The notes under the pieces were generated by a model. The model was not told the origin of the DNA, ran no database searches, and worked only from the letters and a program-made list of their open reading frames with translations. DNA of 64,000 nucleotides from Tigriopus japonicus (Eukaryota; Arthropoda; Copepoda; Harpacticoida; Harpacticidae), in NCBI GenBank assembly GCA_010645155.1, contig JAAGOF010000075.1:261108-325107 (forward strand), given 5' to 3'. Made by a program: the position numbers and the translations under genes. Shown in pieces: positions 1 through 10,649 of this stretch (the stretch's first letter is position 1; each line of letters opens with the position of its first letter).

Positions 1-149
1 CATAGCCTTGATAACTTCTTTCCTTTCAAATGGTCTAAAGGTGAATCCATCAACAATTTGCCCACGTTTTTCCCAATATTTCGATAGGTCCAATCACACC
101 AGGTTTTATTTTTGACTTTATTTTTTGGAAAGAAGTTATCAAGGCTATG
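1..149. repeat. Hairpin / MITE-like inverted repeat
   Basis: The first 23 bases (CATAGCCTTGATAACTTC...) are the exact reverse complement of 127-149, leaving a loop of about 100 bp. This looks like a short foldback or MITE. The window edge cuts the left flank, so target duplication cannot be tested and the arm may extend further left. No coding sequence is seen. Confidence 0.6.
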
Positions 150-318
150 AACTGGCTCAAATGCTTAGGCACATGTTGTTTTACAGACACCCCACTCCAC
201 CCACCCATGGTAGAACACTGCAATGAGAACCTTTTTGTCCCTATTTTGTAATCCCTCTAACTGGATAGGTGGGAGATACTTGTCCATAAGGTTATCTCTC
301 AGTCTAAACCTACAATGC

Positions 319-559
319 AATAAAAGCTTTCGAGTACTGTCACCCTCGCTTTGTTGGTTTTTGTTCTTGGGAAAAACATGCCAAAAACCGGCGTTTTTCA
401 AATCTTAATTTTTTCCAAAGGATTTTTTTTCAAGGATAAAATTCAAATGATGGATGAAACATCCGTGAAATGTGTTTGCCAAAAACGCCGGTTTTGGCAT
501 GTTTTTCCCAAGAACAAAAACCAACAAAGAGAGGGTGACAGTACTCGAAAGCTTTTATT
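319..559. repeat. Long-armed hairpin MITE (about 78-bp arms)
   Basis: Left arm 319-396 (AATAAAAGCTTTCGAGTACT...) and right arm about 479-559 are near-perfect reverse complements, differing at a few bases. The spacer is about 80 bp. Small ORFs read through the arms on both strands with almost the same peptide, which is the shadow of the palindrome. No clear target-site duplication could be fixed. Confidence 0.75.
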
Positions 560-1557
560 TTATTTACTTATTTTACGCTGGTGATTGGTCAATAGAATTT
601 AGTTGAACATTCAGCTAATTCTAACGAAGTTCAATAGCAAACCAGAGTGCTTCTTCTTTGTTGATTTTGTAGTGATCTGACTTGGTGCCGGGGTTGCCAA
701 TTAACCGATGTGAAATCATATTTCCCTCTATCTACCAGAGGGTCTTCATAAACCCGTTTTTCCTTTAAGGATCACCAAAAGGCAAGGCATCCCTGACTTT
801 CGTGACTTCTGAGCAGGGTTGCAAATCAAACTCACATTCGTGTTTGCTCATATACAAGAGCAAAGCACCCATTCTGCAAGCAGTAACCCTACCTTGCAAC
901 CTCCCGTAAAAAAAACTTGCGCAAGCCCAGATTCCACATCACTAAGATTTTGTTGTCAATCACCCGATCGTGTGACATTAATTGGCCCTTGTTTAAACTC
1001 CACACTAATTGAAATTCACTTTTTTCATATCGGGTAAATACCTTAGACACATTTCCAGCAGACTTGAGGACTTTCAATAACCAAACTGCCCTATCAAATG
1101 AGCGAAATAGTTTAGGTGTGTTTCGTGGAAGAAAAGGTTCCTTTAATTATGAACTTCGGCTTCCCGCATGATGAATGACGTCACAGACAGTCCGTGCCGG
1201 GTCAGGCAATAGATTTGAATGCCAATCTCTGCCTTTTAGTATCTCTAATAAGGGCTGGCTAGATCTGATTCTGCCCTTGGAGGAGTATAGAGAGGCCATT
1301 GTCGTCATTTTGACTGGCTTGTTTGCAGCTGATACTGGCCAAAGTTGCCCATAAGTTTCGTGAAAAAGCAAATATTTCCGACAAATATTGTAAAATACTT
1401 GCCCAAACAAGTGGAAGATCATGGTACAAACGAAAGTACGAGAGACATATTCTCAATGCCAAATCCTAAAATGTGCAAATAAATGGCTACAAATTGTTGA
1501 AAATCAACTACATTGAGCACCTTAGTATAATTTGGGAGAAGCAAGGGGCCAGATGCC
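560..1557 (+). repeat. Dispersed repeat, copy 1 (left part)
   Basis: Three blocks of this stretch recur at 42.6-43.8 kb in a different order: about 574-840 matches 42622-42905, about 905-1245 matches 43414-43775, and about 1268-1557 matches 42955-43245. More diverged pieces lie at 15425-15680 and, reversed, at 41745-42030. The copy continues after TRIM1 (3363-3396) and after the next LTR element (6803-6920). Its small ORFs are not conserved; no protein is recognised and it may be an old non-autonomous element. Confidence 0.65.
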
Positions 1558-1686
1558 TGTTATATTCCCGCCTTTACTCCCTTCTGTGTTATCATGCTCA
1601 CTCCTAGTCTCATTCCTACATGTATATATTCCCATGTCTCTCTACTGAATACATCTAGTCATTTACCGACATCGCCTCATGCAACA

Positions 1687-1704
1687 TGGCGCAGTCGGTT
1701 CGTG
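1687..1704 (+). promoter_or_regulatory. Primer binding site of TRIM1 (tRNA-Ser type)
   Basis: TGGCGCAGTCGGT abuts the 5' LTR. Its reverse complement ends CCGACTGCG-CCA, the 3' end expected of a eukaryotic tRNA-Ser whose acceptor begins GCAGTCG. From memory, mag-lineage Ty3/gypsy elements use tRNA-Ser. The exact tRNA in this species is inferred. Confidence 0.7.
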
Positions 1705-1894
1705 CCGAACTGCGAGCCGACTGCCGTGTGCCTCGACTGTGCGTTTGGGTGAGTGAGTGGTGGCTTTAAGAGGGTGATGCCTCAACCGAGGGTGGCGGAA
1801 CCATTGCGTGTCCGGGAGATCTTGTTTCCCCGGGACGTTTTCCGTCACGGATCCGACAACATCCCACCATGGGTCCGGTAACCCCACCAATTCC

Positions 1895-2830
1895 ACCATC
1901 GATGTGGAGACCACCATCGACGTGGAGACCACCATCGACGTGGAGACCACCATCGACGTGGAGACCACCATCGACGTGGAGACCACCATCGACGTGGAGA
2001 CCACCATCGACGTGGAGACCACCATCGACGTGGAGACCACCATCGACGTGGAGACCACCATCGACGTGGAGACCACCATCGACGTGGAGACCACCATCGA
2101 CGTGGAGACCACCATCGACGTGGAGACCACCATCGACGTGGAGACCACCATCGACGTGGAGACCACCATCGACGTGGAGACCACCATCGACGTGGAGACC
2201 ACCATCGACGTGGAGACCACCATCGACGTGGAGACCACCATCGACGTGGAGACCACCATCGACGTGGAGACCACCATCGACGTGGAGACCACCATCGACG
2301 TGGAGACCACCATCGACGTGGAGACCACCATCGACGTGGAGACCACCATCGACGTGGAGACCACCATCGACGTGGAGACCACCATCGACGTGGAGACCAC
2401 CATCGACGTGGAGACCACCATCGACGTGGAGACCACCATCGACGTGGAGACCACCATCGACGTGGAGACCACCATCGACGTGGAGACCACCATCGACGTG
2501 GAGACCACCATCGACGTGGAGACCACCATCGACGTGGAGACCACCATCGACGTGGAGACCACCATCGACGTGGAGACCACCATCGACGTGGAGACCACCA
2601 TCGACGTGGAGACCACCATCGACGTGGAGACCACCATCGACGTGGAGACCACCATCGACGTGGAGACCACCATCGACGTGGAGACCACCATCGACGTGGA
2701 GACCACCATCGACGTGGAGACCACCATCGACGTGGAGACCACCATCGACGTGGAGACCACCATCGACGTGGAGACCACCATCGACGTGGAGACCACCATC
2801 GACGTGGAGACCACCATCGACGTGGAGACC
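1895..2830. repeat. 18-bp minisatellite, 52 copies, inside TRIM1
   Basis: The unit ACCATCGACGTGGAGACC repeats without a gap for 936 bp, exactly 52 units. I see one variant base, in the first unit (GATGTG for GACGTG). As 18 is a multiple of three and no unit contains a stop, all six frames are open, for example TIDVET on the plus strand and VSTSMV on the minus strand. The long ORFs here follow from the repeat and are not evidence of a protein. Confidence 0.97.
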
Positions 2831-3516
2831 GACTCGCCCATATCGAGGCCGAACCCGTGGCCGGCGCGATTCCCGCCGTGATGGCCGGCGTGATTCCCGG
2901 AAGTGGGCCACGTAATTCCCACCAGTGCCTCAATGGAGGATGGCGCCTCGAGAGGAGGATGGCGCAGGACCGACGCGTGGCCGGGAGGGCAAATTCCCCG
3001 GCACGTTTCCCGCCATGTGGCCGACCCCGCCATGACAGTGTTCCACAATGGATGAGAGCGGAGCCACCATGAACGAAAGCGATGTCACTCAGCGGAAGAA
3101 AGCGATGCCCGGTGAGGGAAAGGAATGTTGGAGTCTAGTCAAATCTATTTACATTCTAGTCACTACTGTGATTTATGTTAACAACTGTGATACTATTTTT
3201 ATGTATTTTACTTGTGCCCCCGAAAAAGGGAGATGTTATATTCCCGCCTTTACTCCCTTCTGTGTTATCATGCTCACTCCTAGTCTCATTCCTACATGTA
3301 TATATTCCCATGCCTCTCTACTGAATACATCTAGTCATTTACCGACATCGCCTGATGCAACAATGCCGAAAACTATAAGTTTGTCAAAAATTTGCCTGTA
3401 GACGAACCAAAGTACCATCATGAGAAAGCCATCCTATGATGTAAAAAGGACTCAATGTTCCAACAAGATGCGACTCATCGCATCATGCAAGTACAGTAGG
3501 CTGTGCCTTATTTGAC

Positions 3517-3524
3517 TATATAAG
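3517..3524 (+). promoter_or_regulatory. TATA box in 5' LTR
   Basis: TATATAAG lies in the conserved part of the LTR, with the same motif at 6674-6681 in the 3' LTR. It probably sets the U3/R boundary about 30 bp downstream. Confidence 0.5.
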
Positions 3525-4440
3525 ACCATGTTCCTACTGAAAAAATTGCAGTCTTTTGACACTTGTCCGACCGTTGGTCGACAGTTGATCACTTGTTCCA
3601 TCCTTATTCGCATTCTCCTTATTTCTGATTGAGTCTCGTGTCCAAGTTCTCACTGAACTAGATCGAGCAATACATGGCGACCGCGTCATTCCTTTCTTGC
3701 AAACCTCATCTCCACCCCAGTTCTTAGGGACATTTTGTTCCAAGTTTTGGTGGTGCGAAGAAGCCTTCAGCACATGACTCCCTAGTTCATTGTAAGGGGA
3801 CTTCCAAATGACTACTACACTTCAGTTCCGCCATGCAATTAATTATTCTTTAGTCATCACCGCGTTTATACCAAAACCATCCTAATTGTGTTTTCCTTCT
3901 CTTGGGGTGACCATTTGAGTGTCCACTCTATCATACTCATGAATCGCAAAACCAACCGTTTTATCTGCCTGCAAAATCTCTCAGTCCCCCTTCATTAATG
4001 ATTCAGTGGCTTTCCTATTGCAGCAAGCCTCTCATTGGATCAAACTGGGATAGCTCGTTGTTTTAGCTGGATGGTGTACCTATTATCATTCACTAGAATT
4101 CATTGGTGCTTTACCACCTCAAGTACTCCCTTAATCTTCCTATTATTCCGTGGTTTTCCAATGTCTTCGATGGACCTCACTTTCATTTATTTCCTCTTCA
4201 CGACTAAGTAAGTGGCTATTCTTCGCCTTGGTCTTTTTCTGCCTACTTGGGTTGGACAAATCCCAATCCTCAATTTGTCTCCACACTTCAACTGTTCGAA
4301 AGCCACTTACCAACTGTCCCTTCCCTCTGTCCCTTCTTCTCTTTGGCTAAGCGACACACCACTTGACGATAATTCCAAGTGACCAGTGCAATTGCTTATT
4401 CACCAATTTGGGCTCAACTACGACTCCTCGAGAGCATATA

Positions 4441-5299
4441 CCGGGTGTCCGGAAAAAATTTATACACTTGACATGTCAAACTTCATCCAGATGTATTTCA
4501 GGAACAACGTGGAGGAGGTGAACCAAATTTTTAGAGAAGGTAGGTAGACATGGTCCTTAGGCAACTTTTTTACTCAATATACCCCCCCTTGACATCAACG
4601 ATGGCAACCAGGCGCTTCCTGAAGGCCCTGCAGACGTTGATGATGTACTCCTCCGTCATGTTGGACCACTCCATGTTGACGGCGGCCTTCAGGGCGTCCA
4701 CGTTGGCGTGGCGTTTGCGGCAAGCCTTGGACTCAATGTGCGGCCAAAAAGCATAATCCAAAGGATTTGCATCTGGACTCTGGGGCGGCCACAAGTTCTT
4801 GGGCCAGAAGGCCATCTCAGAGTCCAGGTACTCCTGGGTGGCCTTGGCGGTGTGGGCAGGAGCCCCATCCTGTTGGAGGACCACATTACCATTGGGAAAG
4901 GTCCTGTGGACCCACGGGATGAACTTGGACTTGAGGATGTCAATGTAGTCGGCGGAGTTGAGTCTGTAGCCCGTGGGGAACCAGATGAGGTCCATGGCCT
5001 TCCCGTTGGAGGCAACAAAGCCCAAGGACATGACACTGGCTGGATGTTTTGTGGTGGTGAGGGTGCGGAGATCTCGGTTGGAGTCTTTCCAACGTCCAGA
5101 AGTGCACGAACTTGTACTCGAATATCTCGTTCACGAGGCATTTTCTCAGGACTGCCTCGGCCGATTTTTGTTTTGTTTGCGTCGTTTGAAAGCTGAAAAG
5201 CGCGGCATTTTTTCGCATTTCAGCGCAAAGATGCTCAGACATTCATCAGACCTGTCATTTAATATAAACCAACTGTATAAATTTTTTCCGGACACCCGG
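4441..5299 (-). mobile_element. Mariner-like element with perfect 26-bp TIRs, internally deleted
   Basis: The ends CCGGGTGTCCGGAAAA... (4441-4466) and its exact reverse complement (5274-5299) form 26-bp terminal inverted repeats, flanked by TA on both sides. At 859 bp it is too short for a full transposase of about 340 codons. Ends are intact, so it could still be mobilised in trans by a related transposase. Confidence 0.93.
4570..5141 (-). pseudogene. Tc1/mariner transposase remnant (deleted, frameshifted)
   Basis: Read on the minus strand, a start at 5141 opens an N-terminal piece (MPRERDIRVQVRALLDVGKT) typical of the DNA-binding end. After about 25 codons the reading jumps frame into the catalytic half, open to 4570. 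The catalytic half has LQQDGAPAHTA with the second catalytic Asp and WPPQSPDANPLDY with the third, 36 residues between them (DD36D by my count). The segment with most of the helix-turn-helix region and the first Asp is missing, so the product cannot be active. The family call rests on these motifs; the exact clade (maT-like or another) would need a tree. Confidence 0.88.
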
Positions 5300-6802
5300 T
5301 AGTTCCCATAACAATTTATTTCACAGTTCTTGTGGCCGGAGTATTCCCCTCCTCGCAATTAGCTCATTTTGGTGGCAATTGCATTTTACACCCCACCCTG
5401 GGTCATTATTTTGCAGGTCCCCGACTTGACCTCTATCCTGCCACACACTGCATTCAAAACATGAATTTTAATCACCCTTCGAAAAGGTGGCAGTACAAGA
5501 TGGAGTTTGTTTGTCTCATGGAAAGAACGTAACGAAAGAAAGAATGTTGTTCCGCGAAGTCCTTAAAATAGGAAATTTTTTACACGATGAATTTTAACCA
5601 CCCTTCGTACAAGATGGAGTTTGTTATAAAGAAGGAAAAAAATGATGTTCCGCGAAGTCCTGCTAAGGAATTTTATACAAGAAAGTAAGTGCTCCAAAGA
5701 GAGAGTTCACTCGCCCTGTTTTTATGAACGTTCAATATGGTATCGGACGCAGTTGATTCCCGTTGCTCATATGTGATTCTGCGGATGCTGTTGATTCCCG
5801 TGCGTCACGATCCTAAGTTTAAGGCCCCTTTCAGAACTCCCCGACATGCCCAATCGGTTCATCCGCTTGTCTCCTTACTCTGCCGATGGTTTGATCAACT
5901 TCGGCTCATACATCTCTAATCATCTTGTCTTAGTATTTTCTCTTCCCATTATTCAGTTATCTGATTGGTCCTTCATATTCCAGCCATCAATGCTACAACC
6001 GACCATGGGTTGTCAATGATGGAGGCACTCCCACGGACCCCAGTGACGGAGGACGCTCCCCGGTTTTGGGACACCCTACGTCACTTACCCATGTTCAACG
6101 AACTTTTCTAATTTCTATCCGATGTTGATGAGTTCCATGTGCATACGCCGTGGTGCGAGATAGTGGTCACTCCCTTGATCGTGCAATGTACGTCTCGACT
6201 TTTCTACCCCAAGTGGAGAAAGTGTATAGGCCGTCGTACCACCCACCCACTGAGACATTCCTTCGAACGTGGTATTGAGTTCCACTCTTTGGGTCTCACT
6301 GAACATACATACTTCTAAAACATAGTTCCATCCTAGTATTTACATAACTTCTTCTTCTCGATTCAAACCATCAACACGTTCCGACGTCTTCTGTTCCATT
6401 CGTCAATCTTCTTCGTCATGTGTCCCTGTTCTTGGGTTATTAACCCCAAACAACCCTAACAACATCAAATGAGGCTCTTGAACTTCATTTCCAACACCTG
6501 AACACCACAGCACAACACCTATGCAATTCCCCTTTTATCTTGTCACGAGGGCATGTATACGAACCAAAGTACCATCATGAGAAAGCCATCCTTTGATGTA
6601 AAAAGGACTCAATGTTCCAACAAGATGCGACTCATCGCATCATGCAAGTATAGTAGGCTGCGCCTTATTCGACTATATAAGACCATGTTCCTACTGAAAA
6701 AATAGCAGTCTTTTGACACTTATTCGACCTAGAGTTATTATGGTGCTCTAGTCCGACCGTTGGCCGAGTCCAAGTTGTCACTGAACTAGATCGAGCAATA
6801 CA

Positions 6803-6925
6803 TGCCTTCTACGAATACGTTTGTTTGGGCAAGTTTCAACTACTAGCTGATGACAAATGGCCCTTGCTGCCCACAATGAAATTTCACGACCAGCCTGCTC
6901 TAGTATCTCCACTATATAGACTTGT
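6803..6925 (+). repeat. Dispersed repeat, copy 1 (right part)
   Basis: From GCCTTCTACGAATACGTTTG onward this matches 43263-43385. With 560-1557 and 3363-3396 it reconstitutes one repeat copy split by TRIM1 and the LARD-like element. Confidence 0.65.
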
Positions 6926-8100
6926 AGAGAATATATATGTGTATGTATAGAATTATCAAAAAAGTACATTATCATAGTTTAGTTGAAATGCAAAGAAAAT
7001 TGAATGGATGTTTGCGGGATTTTGTTTTTCGTATTTTGTGCCTGCCTTCTGCTTCCTTTAGTACTACACGAGATCGCGGACATCAACCCCTGCTGAGCAG
7101 GTGGACCGAAACTTGAATAGCTCAAAGCTAGAAAAAAAGGAGGTGTTTTTCATTTTTTGGTGGCTACATGTAATTGTTCGATATTGCGACGTACTAAAGT
7201 GTTTTAAAATGTGCTAAAACCACTGCTAAACTTATCAAAAATGATCAAGTCAAACTCACACAGTCAAGAAGTTGAAAAATAAATCCTCTTATTTTTCTAG
7301 ATTTGAAACATACCTCGATGTGTTTGCAAATTTCGATATTTAAAGTTAAGTATCTTTACTTCGAAATGTTGGAATTAGGAATGTTATAAAGGATGTTTTC
7401 AGACCTGTTCAAGATACTTTGAAAAAGTATCTAGATAAGATAGTATTTCCGCAAAGTATCTAGATAAAGATAGTTTAAGATACTTTCCTGAAAAAGTATC
7501 TAGATAAAGATACTTTAAAATACTACCGTTCATGTCCTACATGAACATTAAACTTGTTTGCGGCAGATATTTTCTGAGTACCAACAACCTGCAAGTCGAT
7601 GTACTGTTGATTTACGATTGGGTAGAGACGCTCTAGTGAGGTAAGTTCGTAATTTTGCACAGGTGGTGGTAGCTGCATCGGCTAACACATTCACTTGGAG
7701 CCACGCCCACTCCTCAAATGTCTTAAAGTAGGCTCAGTATGGCAAATTCTTGAGCTGAGGTTACATTTATTTGGGTATGGGTTTGGGAAATTGATCGTGG
7801 CATTAGTAATTCTGATCGATGGCAGATGTCTTAAGATGAATGACACGAAACATGATCAATCCCAGGCACAGGACAACACACCTGCACACAAAATGGCAGA
7901 ACTCAAAAGGGCACACATGGTGTTGGGACAATTTTGTGTAGTTTGAGCCTCCGTCTCAGGCCCAATCACACATTCTGAGGTCGAAACGTCCTCAACGTCA
8001 AGTAAAACGAAAGGGTTTGTTTTCAAGGATGAGCAAGTGCGGCTTTCAAACACCAGGGACCCTCACTGTTTGTAGGTGTCGCCTATACTAGGGCAGCTAA
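6926..8100. other. Intergenic, with a short AAGTATCTAGATAAAGATAC array
   Basis: No supported gene. At 7411-7526 the motif AAAGTATCTAGATAAAGATA recurs about four times. The small ORFs on both strands (longest about 83 codons, 7695-7946) show no domain I recognise. Confidence 0.4.
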
Positions 8101-8239
8101 CTCGAACACATTAAACAATCAAAAATCATACACAGTCTGATAACTCAATGCATGTTTATAGGGAATTTCATTTCCTGTATCGGATAAAAACTCGTAAAAA
8201 ATAAAAGATAATTGGGTACACCGTTGAGTTAAGACACCG

Positions 8240-8370
8240 TTGAGCTGTGCATCGGATCCGACTTTTCGAATTCGTACGGATTGACGCAAGAATTTTCGGA
8301 TTCGTTCGTATTATGAAAATTCAGCTCGGATTGGATTTGGAGGACCTGTCGGATCCGATGCACAGCTCTA
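8240..8370. mobile_element. 131-bp hAT-like MITE
   Basis: The ends TTGAGCTGTGCATCGGATCC and the complement of GGATCCGATGCACAGCTCTA form inverted repeats of about 21 bp. Flanking octamers AGACACCG and GTACACCG share six bases, consistent with a decayed 8-bp duplication. It sits inside the GGGTACACCG array. Confidence 0.55.
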
Positions 8371-8374
8371 GTAC

Positions 8375-8575
8375 ACCGTAATGGGTACAACGGAAAACTC
8401 GGTACAGGAAGATCCAGTATAAGATAACTAGGTACAACGGATAGCTAGGTATAGCGGAAAACTTGGTAAAAGAAGATTCAGTACAAGATAACTGGGTACA
8501 CCGGATAACTGGGTACACCGGATAACTGGGTGCATTTGATAACTGTATAAACAGGATAGTTGGGTAAAATGGGAA
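8375..8575. repeat. Degenerate array of GGATAACTGGGTACACC (about 18 bp)
   Basis: The words GATAACTGGGTACACCG, GATAGCTAGGTATAGCG and similar recur about ten times, with a further copy left of the MITE near 8210. Degenerate, no spacers, no coding sense. Confidence 0.6.
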
Positions 8576-8750
8576 AACTGTTATAAATGCCAATGGACCT
8601 CATGGTTTATTCCTTGGCTTGCTTGGCGAGGTGCATTCTGAGAATTGCTCTTGGAACAATCTCGCCTGGAAAGCCAAGGCATTTTTGTTCTAACTTCTTT
8701 CTTTTTACTCTTTACCCTTTTTTCATACTACTATGGTTTAACACCTAATC

Positions 8751-9042
8751 AATGGATTAGTTCGGTCAGACGAATTCAGCTAGGGATTCTTGGGGCCAAA
8801 TAACTAGAGGTGGATCAGATCTCAGACTTTGGTGTTCACAAGTTGGAATTTTGTTACACTAGGGAAAAGTTCTTTTGTGGCCTGAACCCAGATTGTTAAT
8901 GAACCAACTTTTGGATCAAGCTCGGGAATTTTCAACAATCTTTTATCAAGTTTGTTGAAGGACAAGTCTAGGCTCCGACACATCCCTAGCCATTTGGCCC
9001 CAAGAATCCCTTGCTGAATTCGTGCGACCGAACTAATCCATT
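8751..9042. mobile_element. MITE family GGATTCTTGGGGCCAAA, copy 1
   Basis: Imperfect terminal inverted repeats of about 46 bp: AATGGATTAGTTCGGTC... at the left and its complement ending at 9042. The subterminal sequence GAATTCAGC..GGGATTCTTGGGGCCAAA recurs in two more elements, at about 13316-13577 and 40242-40511. Length 292 bp, no ORF. Confidence 0.7.
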
Positions 9043-9054
9043 CTAAACCCCCTA

Positions 9055-9245
9055 TTCTAATAAAAACTTATCTTTTAGATTTTTTTTTCTTTAAAAATCC
9101 GTTAACACTAATAAAACCTTTTAAATCCTAAAAAACTAATAAAACCCTTAAAACCCATTAAAACTAATAAAACCTTTTGAAATCCCACAAAAACTAGTAA
9201 AAACATTTAAATCACAAAAAACTAATAAAACCGATAAAACCCCAA
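9055..9245. repeat. AACTAATAAAACC array (about 25-bp period)
   Basis: The word ACTAATAAAACCTTTTAAAT and variants recur seven or eight times. A-rich, noncoding. Confidence 0.55.
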
Positions 9246-9380
9246 AAAATATTTTAAAAATATAAAAAAAACAAAAAAAATTCATTAGAGTATTAAAAAG
9301 CAAAAGCTTCCCGGCCTTTTTCAATGCCACATTTTATCTGGCCGTCTTTTGTGGGTGGTGCCGACCACTTTCTTTTTTTT

Positions 9381-9583
9381 ATAATGTTTATTGCGAGTTC
9401 GTCTCATTGGATATTTTTACAATTATTGTAACAATGTTGTGGGGCTCATTCTGGGTTTTGGAGGCGCCATTCGAGGCGGAATATCAACTATACAGAGGGG
9501 GGTCGTGCCGGGGGGGGGGGAGACCTGGGATCGAACCCATGAACCCGAGCAGAGCTCGGTCGCGCTACACCATCTCCCCTTTC
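9381..9583 (-). mobile_element. tRNA-derived SINE, reverse copy
   Basis: On the minus strand the head reads GGGGAGATGGTGTAGCGCGA, with an A-box-like GGTGTAGCGCGACCGAG and a B box GGTTCGATCCC. A body shared with the element at 10370 follows, ending AATATCCAATGAGACG and CGCAATAAACATTATA. The head folds like a tRNA T-arm (TGGG TTCGATC CCAG). The G-run at 9509-9520 lies in the acceptor region. Confidence 0.8.
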
Positions 9584-10112
9584 AGATTCTTATTTTCAGG
9601 CTACCAAATTCACTAATATTTGTGGATTGACCTTGACCGATTTTTCATCATTATGAGCACCATCACCGGTGTCTTCATGTGCTTAGGATCGATTTGGAAG
9701 ATCCCGCCCAACGAGAGGTCATGGAGTCATGTAAGCGTTTGTTGCTTGGATAACAATAAGTGTTAGAGAAAGACGAAAGTCTCAAGATTGTTATATGAGT
9801 TCATCGCGCCAAATTACATTCCAGAGACTTCCGACTCAGAACTTGTTCAATTTCCATGAAAATACTCGCATTGAGAAATGATTAGGAGCCAAAAATGCTG
9901 ATGAGTGGGTGCTATTTACATTTTGCGAGCCCTGATACTTTTTATAAGTCAAGATAATGTTTAAAAAAAATGCGTTTGACATTGATAAAAACACATCGTC
10001 TCCTGTGTTATTTGTGAATTTTGTTTGGACCGACGGGGTTCTCAATTTTTTGATTGCGCTTAGTGGGATACCTCAAAAAGAATGACGTTTGAGCCATCTT
10101 GTGTTTAGCAGT

Positions 10113-10330
10113 GATGGAACCAAAGTAATTTAAGACAAAATTTTGGTTTCGGTTATACGTACTGAAACCAAAAGCAGACGTGTACAGTGGAGTTTGACAA
10201 GAAAATCAAAGATTTTTTGGCTTGAAACTACCTTTTCCCCATTTGCTTTCAAAGTTGCGATTACCCAACTTCAAACACATGAGCAAAGTAAAATTTTATG
10301 GTACATGCATGTAATCGAGGATTCATGATT
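10113..10330. mobile_element. Partial hAT-like element with TTTCGG words
   Basis: CAGTGATGGAACCAAAG followed by TTTTGGTTTCGGTTATACG resembles the end of the complete element at 58837-59153 (CAGACGTGTACAGTGGAGTTT here against AGACATGCACTATAAAGGAT there). I cannot fix the other end, so it is probably truncated. Confidence 0.4.
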
Positions 10331-10369
10331 AGAGTAGTAAATAAAATGAAAATCAACAAAGTGAAAAAA

Positions 10370-10607
10370 GGGGGAAAGGTGTAGCGCAATTGACTAACGC
10401 ACGCTCGAACTATGCTCGGATTCATGGGTTCGATCCCAGGTTTCCCCCCACTTTACCCAACCCCCTCTGTCTAGTTGATAATTCGCCTCAAATGGCGCCC
10501 CATAATGGGCCCCATGACCTTTTTACATTTATTGTATAGAAATAATTGTATATATAAAATATCCAATGAGACAATTTTCGCAATAAACGTTATTATTATT
10601 ATAAAAA
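10370..10607 (+). mobile_element. tRNA-derived SINE, forward copy
   Basis: The head 10370-10450 folds as a tRNA: GGGGGAAA pairs with TTTCCCCC, D-arm TGTAGCGCAATTGACTAACG and T-arm around GGTTCGATCCC. An unrelated body follows (GTTGATAATTCGCCTCAAAT... and ATATCCAATGAGACAATTTT) with a 3' end CAATAAACGTTATTATTATT. The copy at 9381-9583 matches along its whole length in reverse, so this is an interspersed family and not a single tRNA gene. Pol III A and B boxes are the internal promoter. Confidence 0.83.
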
Positions 10608-10649
10608 GAACCTACAAGGATGTTGTTAAGCTTTATATTGTACAGCTTT

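Larger units (their letters stand above)
1558..3362 (+). mobile_element. TRIM1: complete miniature LTR retrotransposon
   Basis: Two 129-bp LTRs (1558-1686 and 3234-3362) begin TGTTATATTCCC and end GCAACA; they differ at two bases by eye. The 5-bp target duplication ATGCC flanks both sides (1553-1557 and 3363-3367). A primer site TGGCGCAGTCGG follows the 5' LTR at 1687 and a polypurine tract GAAAAAGGGAGA (3222-3233) precedes the 3' LTR. The 1547-bp internal region has no gag or pol and is mostly an 18-bp minisatellite. It is GC-rich, unlike its flanks. The related repeat at about 43200-43262 gives an empty site. Small LTRs, complete ends and no coding capacity define a TRIM; transposition must be in trans. 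Confidence 0.93.
3397..6802 (+). mobile_element. Coding-poor LTR retrotransposon (LARD-like), tRNA-Arg-type primer site
   Basis: Related LTRs at 3397-3674 (278 bp) and 6554-6802 (249 bp) start TGTAGACGAACC or TGTATACGAACC and end GAGCAATACA. Both carry a TATATAAG box (3517 and 6674). A 4-bp target duplication TGCC flanks the element (3393-3396 and 6803-6806). TGGCGACCGCG directly after the 5' LTR (3675) resembles the tRNA-Arg primer site of some Drosophila gypsy elements. The LTRs differ by indels near their 3' parts, so the copy is older than TRIM1. The internal region (3675-6553) holds a mariner-like insertion and otherwise no recognisable gag-pol; the longest open frames there are under about 80 codons. 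Confidence 0.82.

Noticed and set aside
1895..2830. CRISPR-like array
   Set aside because: Units are contiguous without spacers and the genome is eukaryotic.
1663..3048. Very long repetitive ORFs on both strands (up to 461 codons)
   Set aside because: They come from the 18-bp array, which has no stop in any of the six frames; no conserved start, no splice context, and the region is a TRIM interior.
3675..6553. gag-pol genes in the LARD-like element
   Set aside because: No zinc knuckle, protease, RT or integrase motif in any frame outside the mariner insertion.
10370..10450. Functional tRNA gene
   Set aside because: Followed by a body shared with a second, reversed copy at 9381-9583; it is a SINE head.
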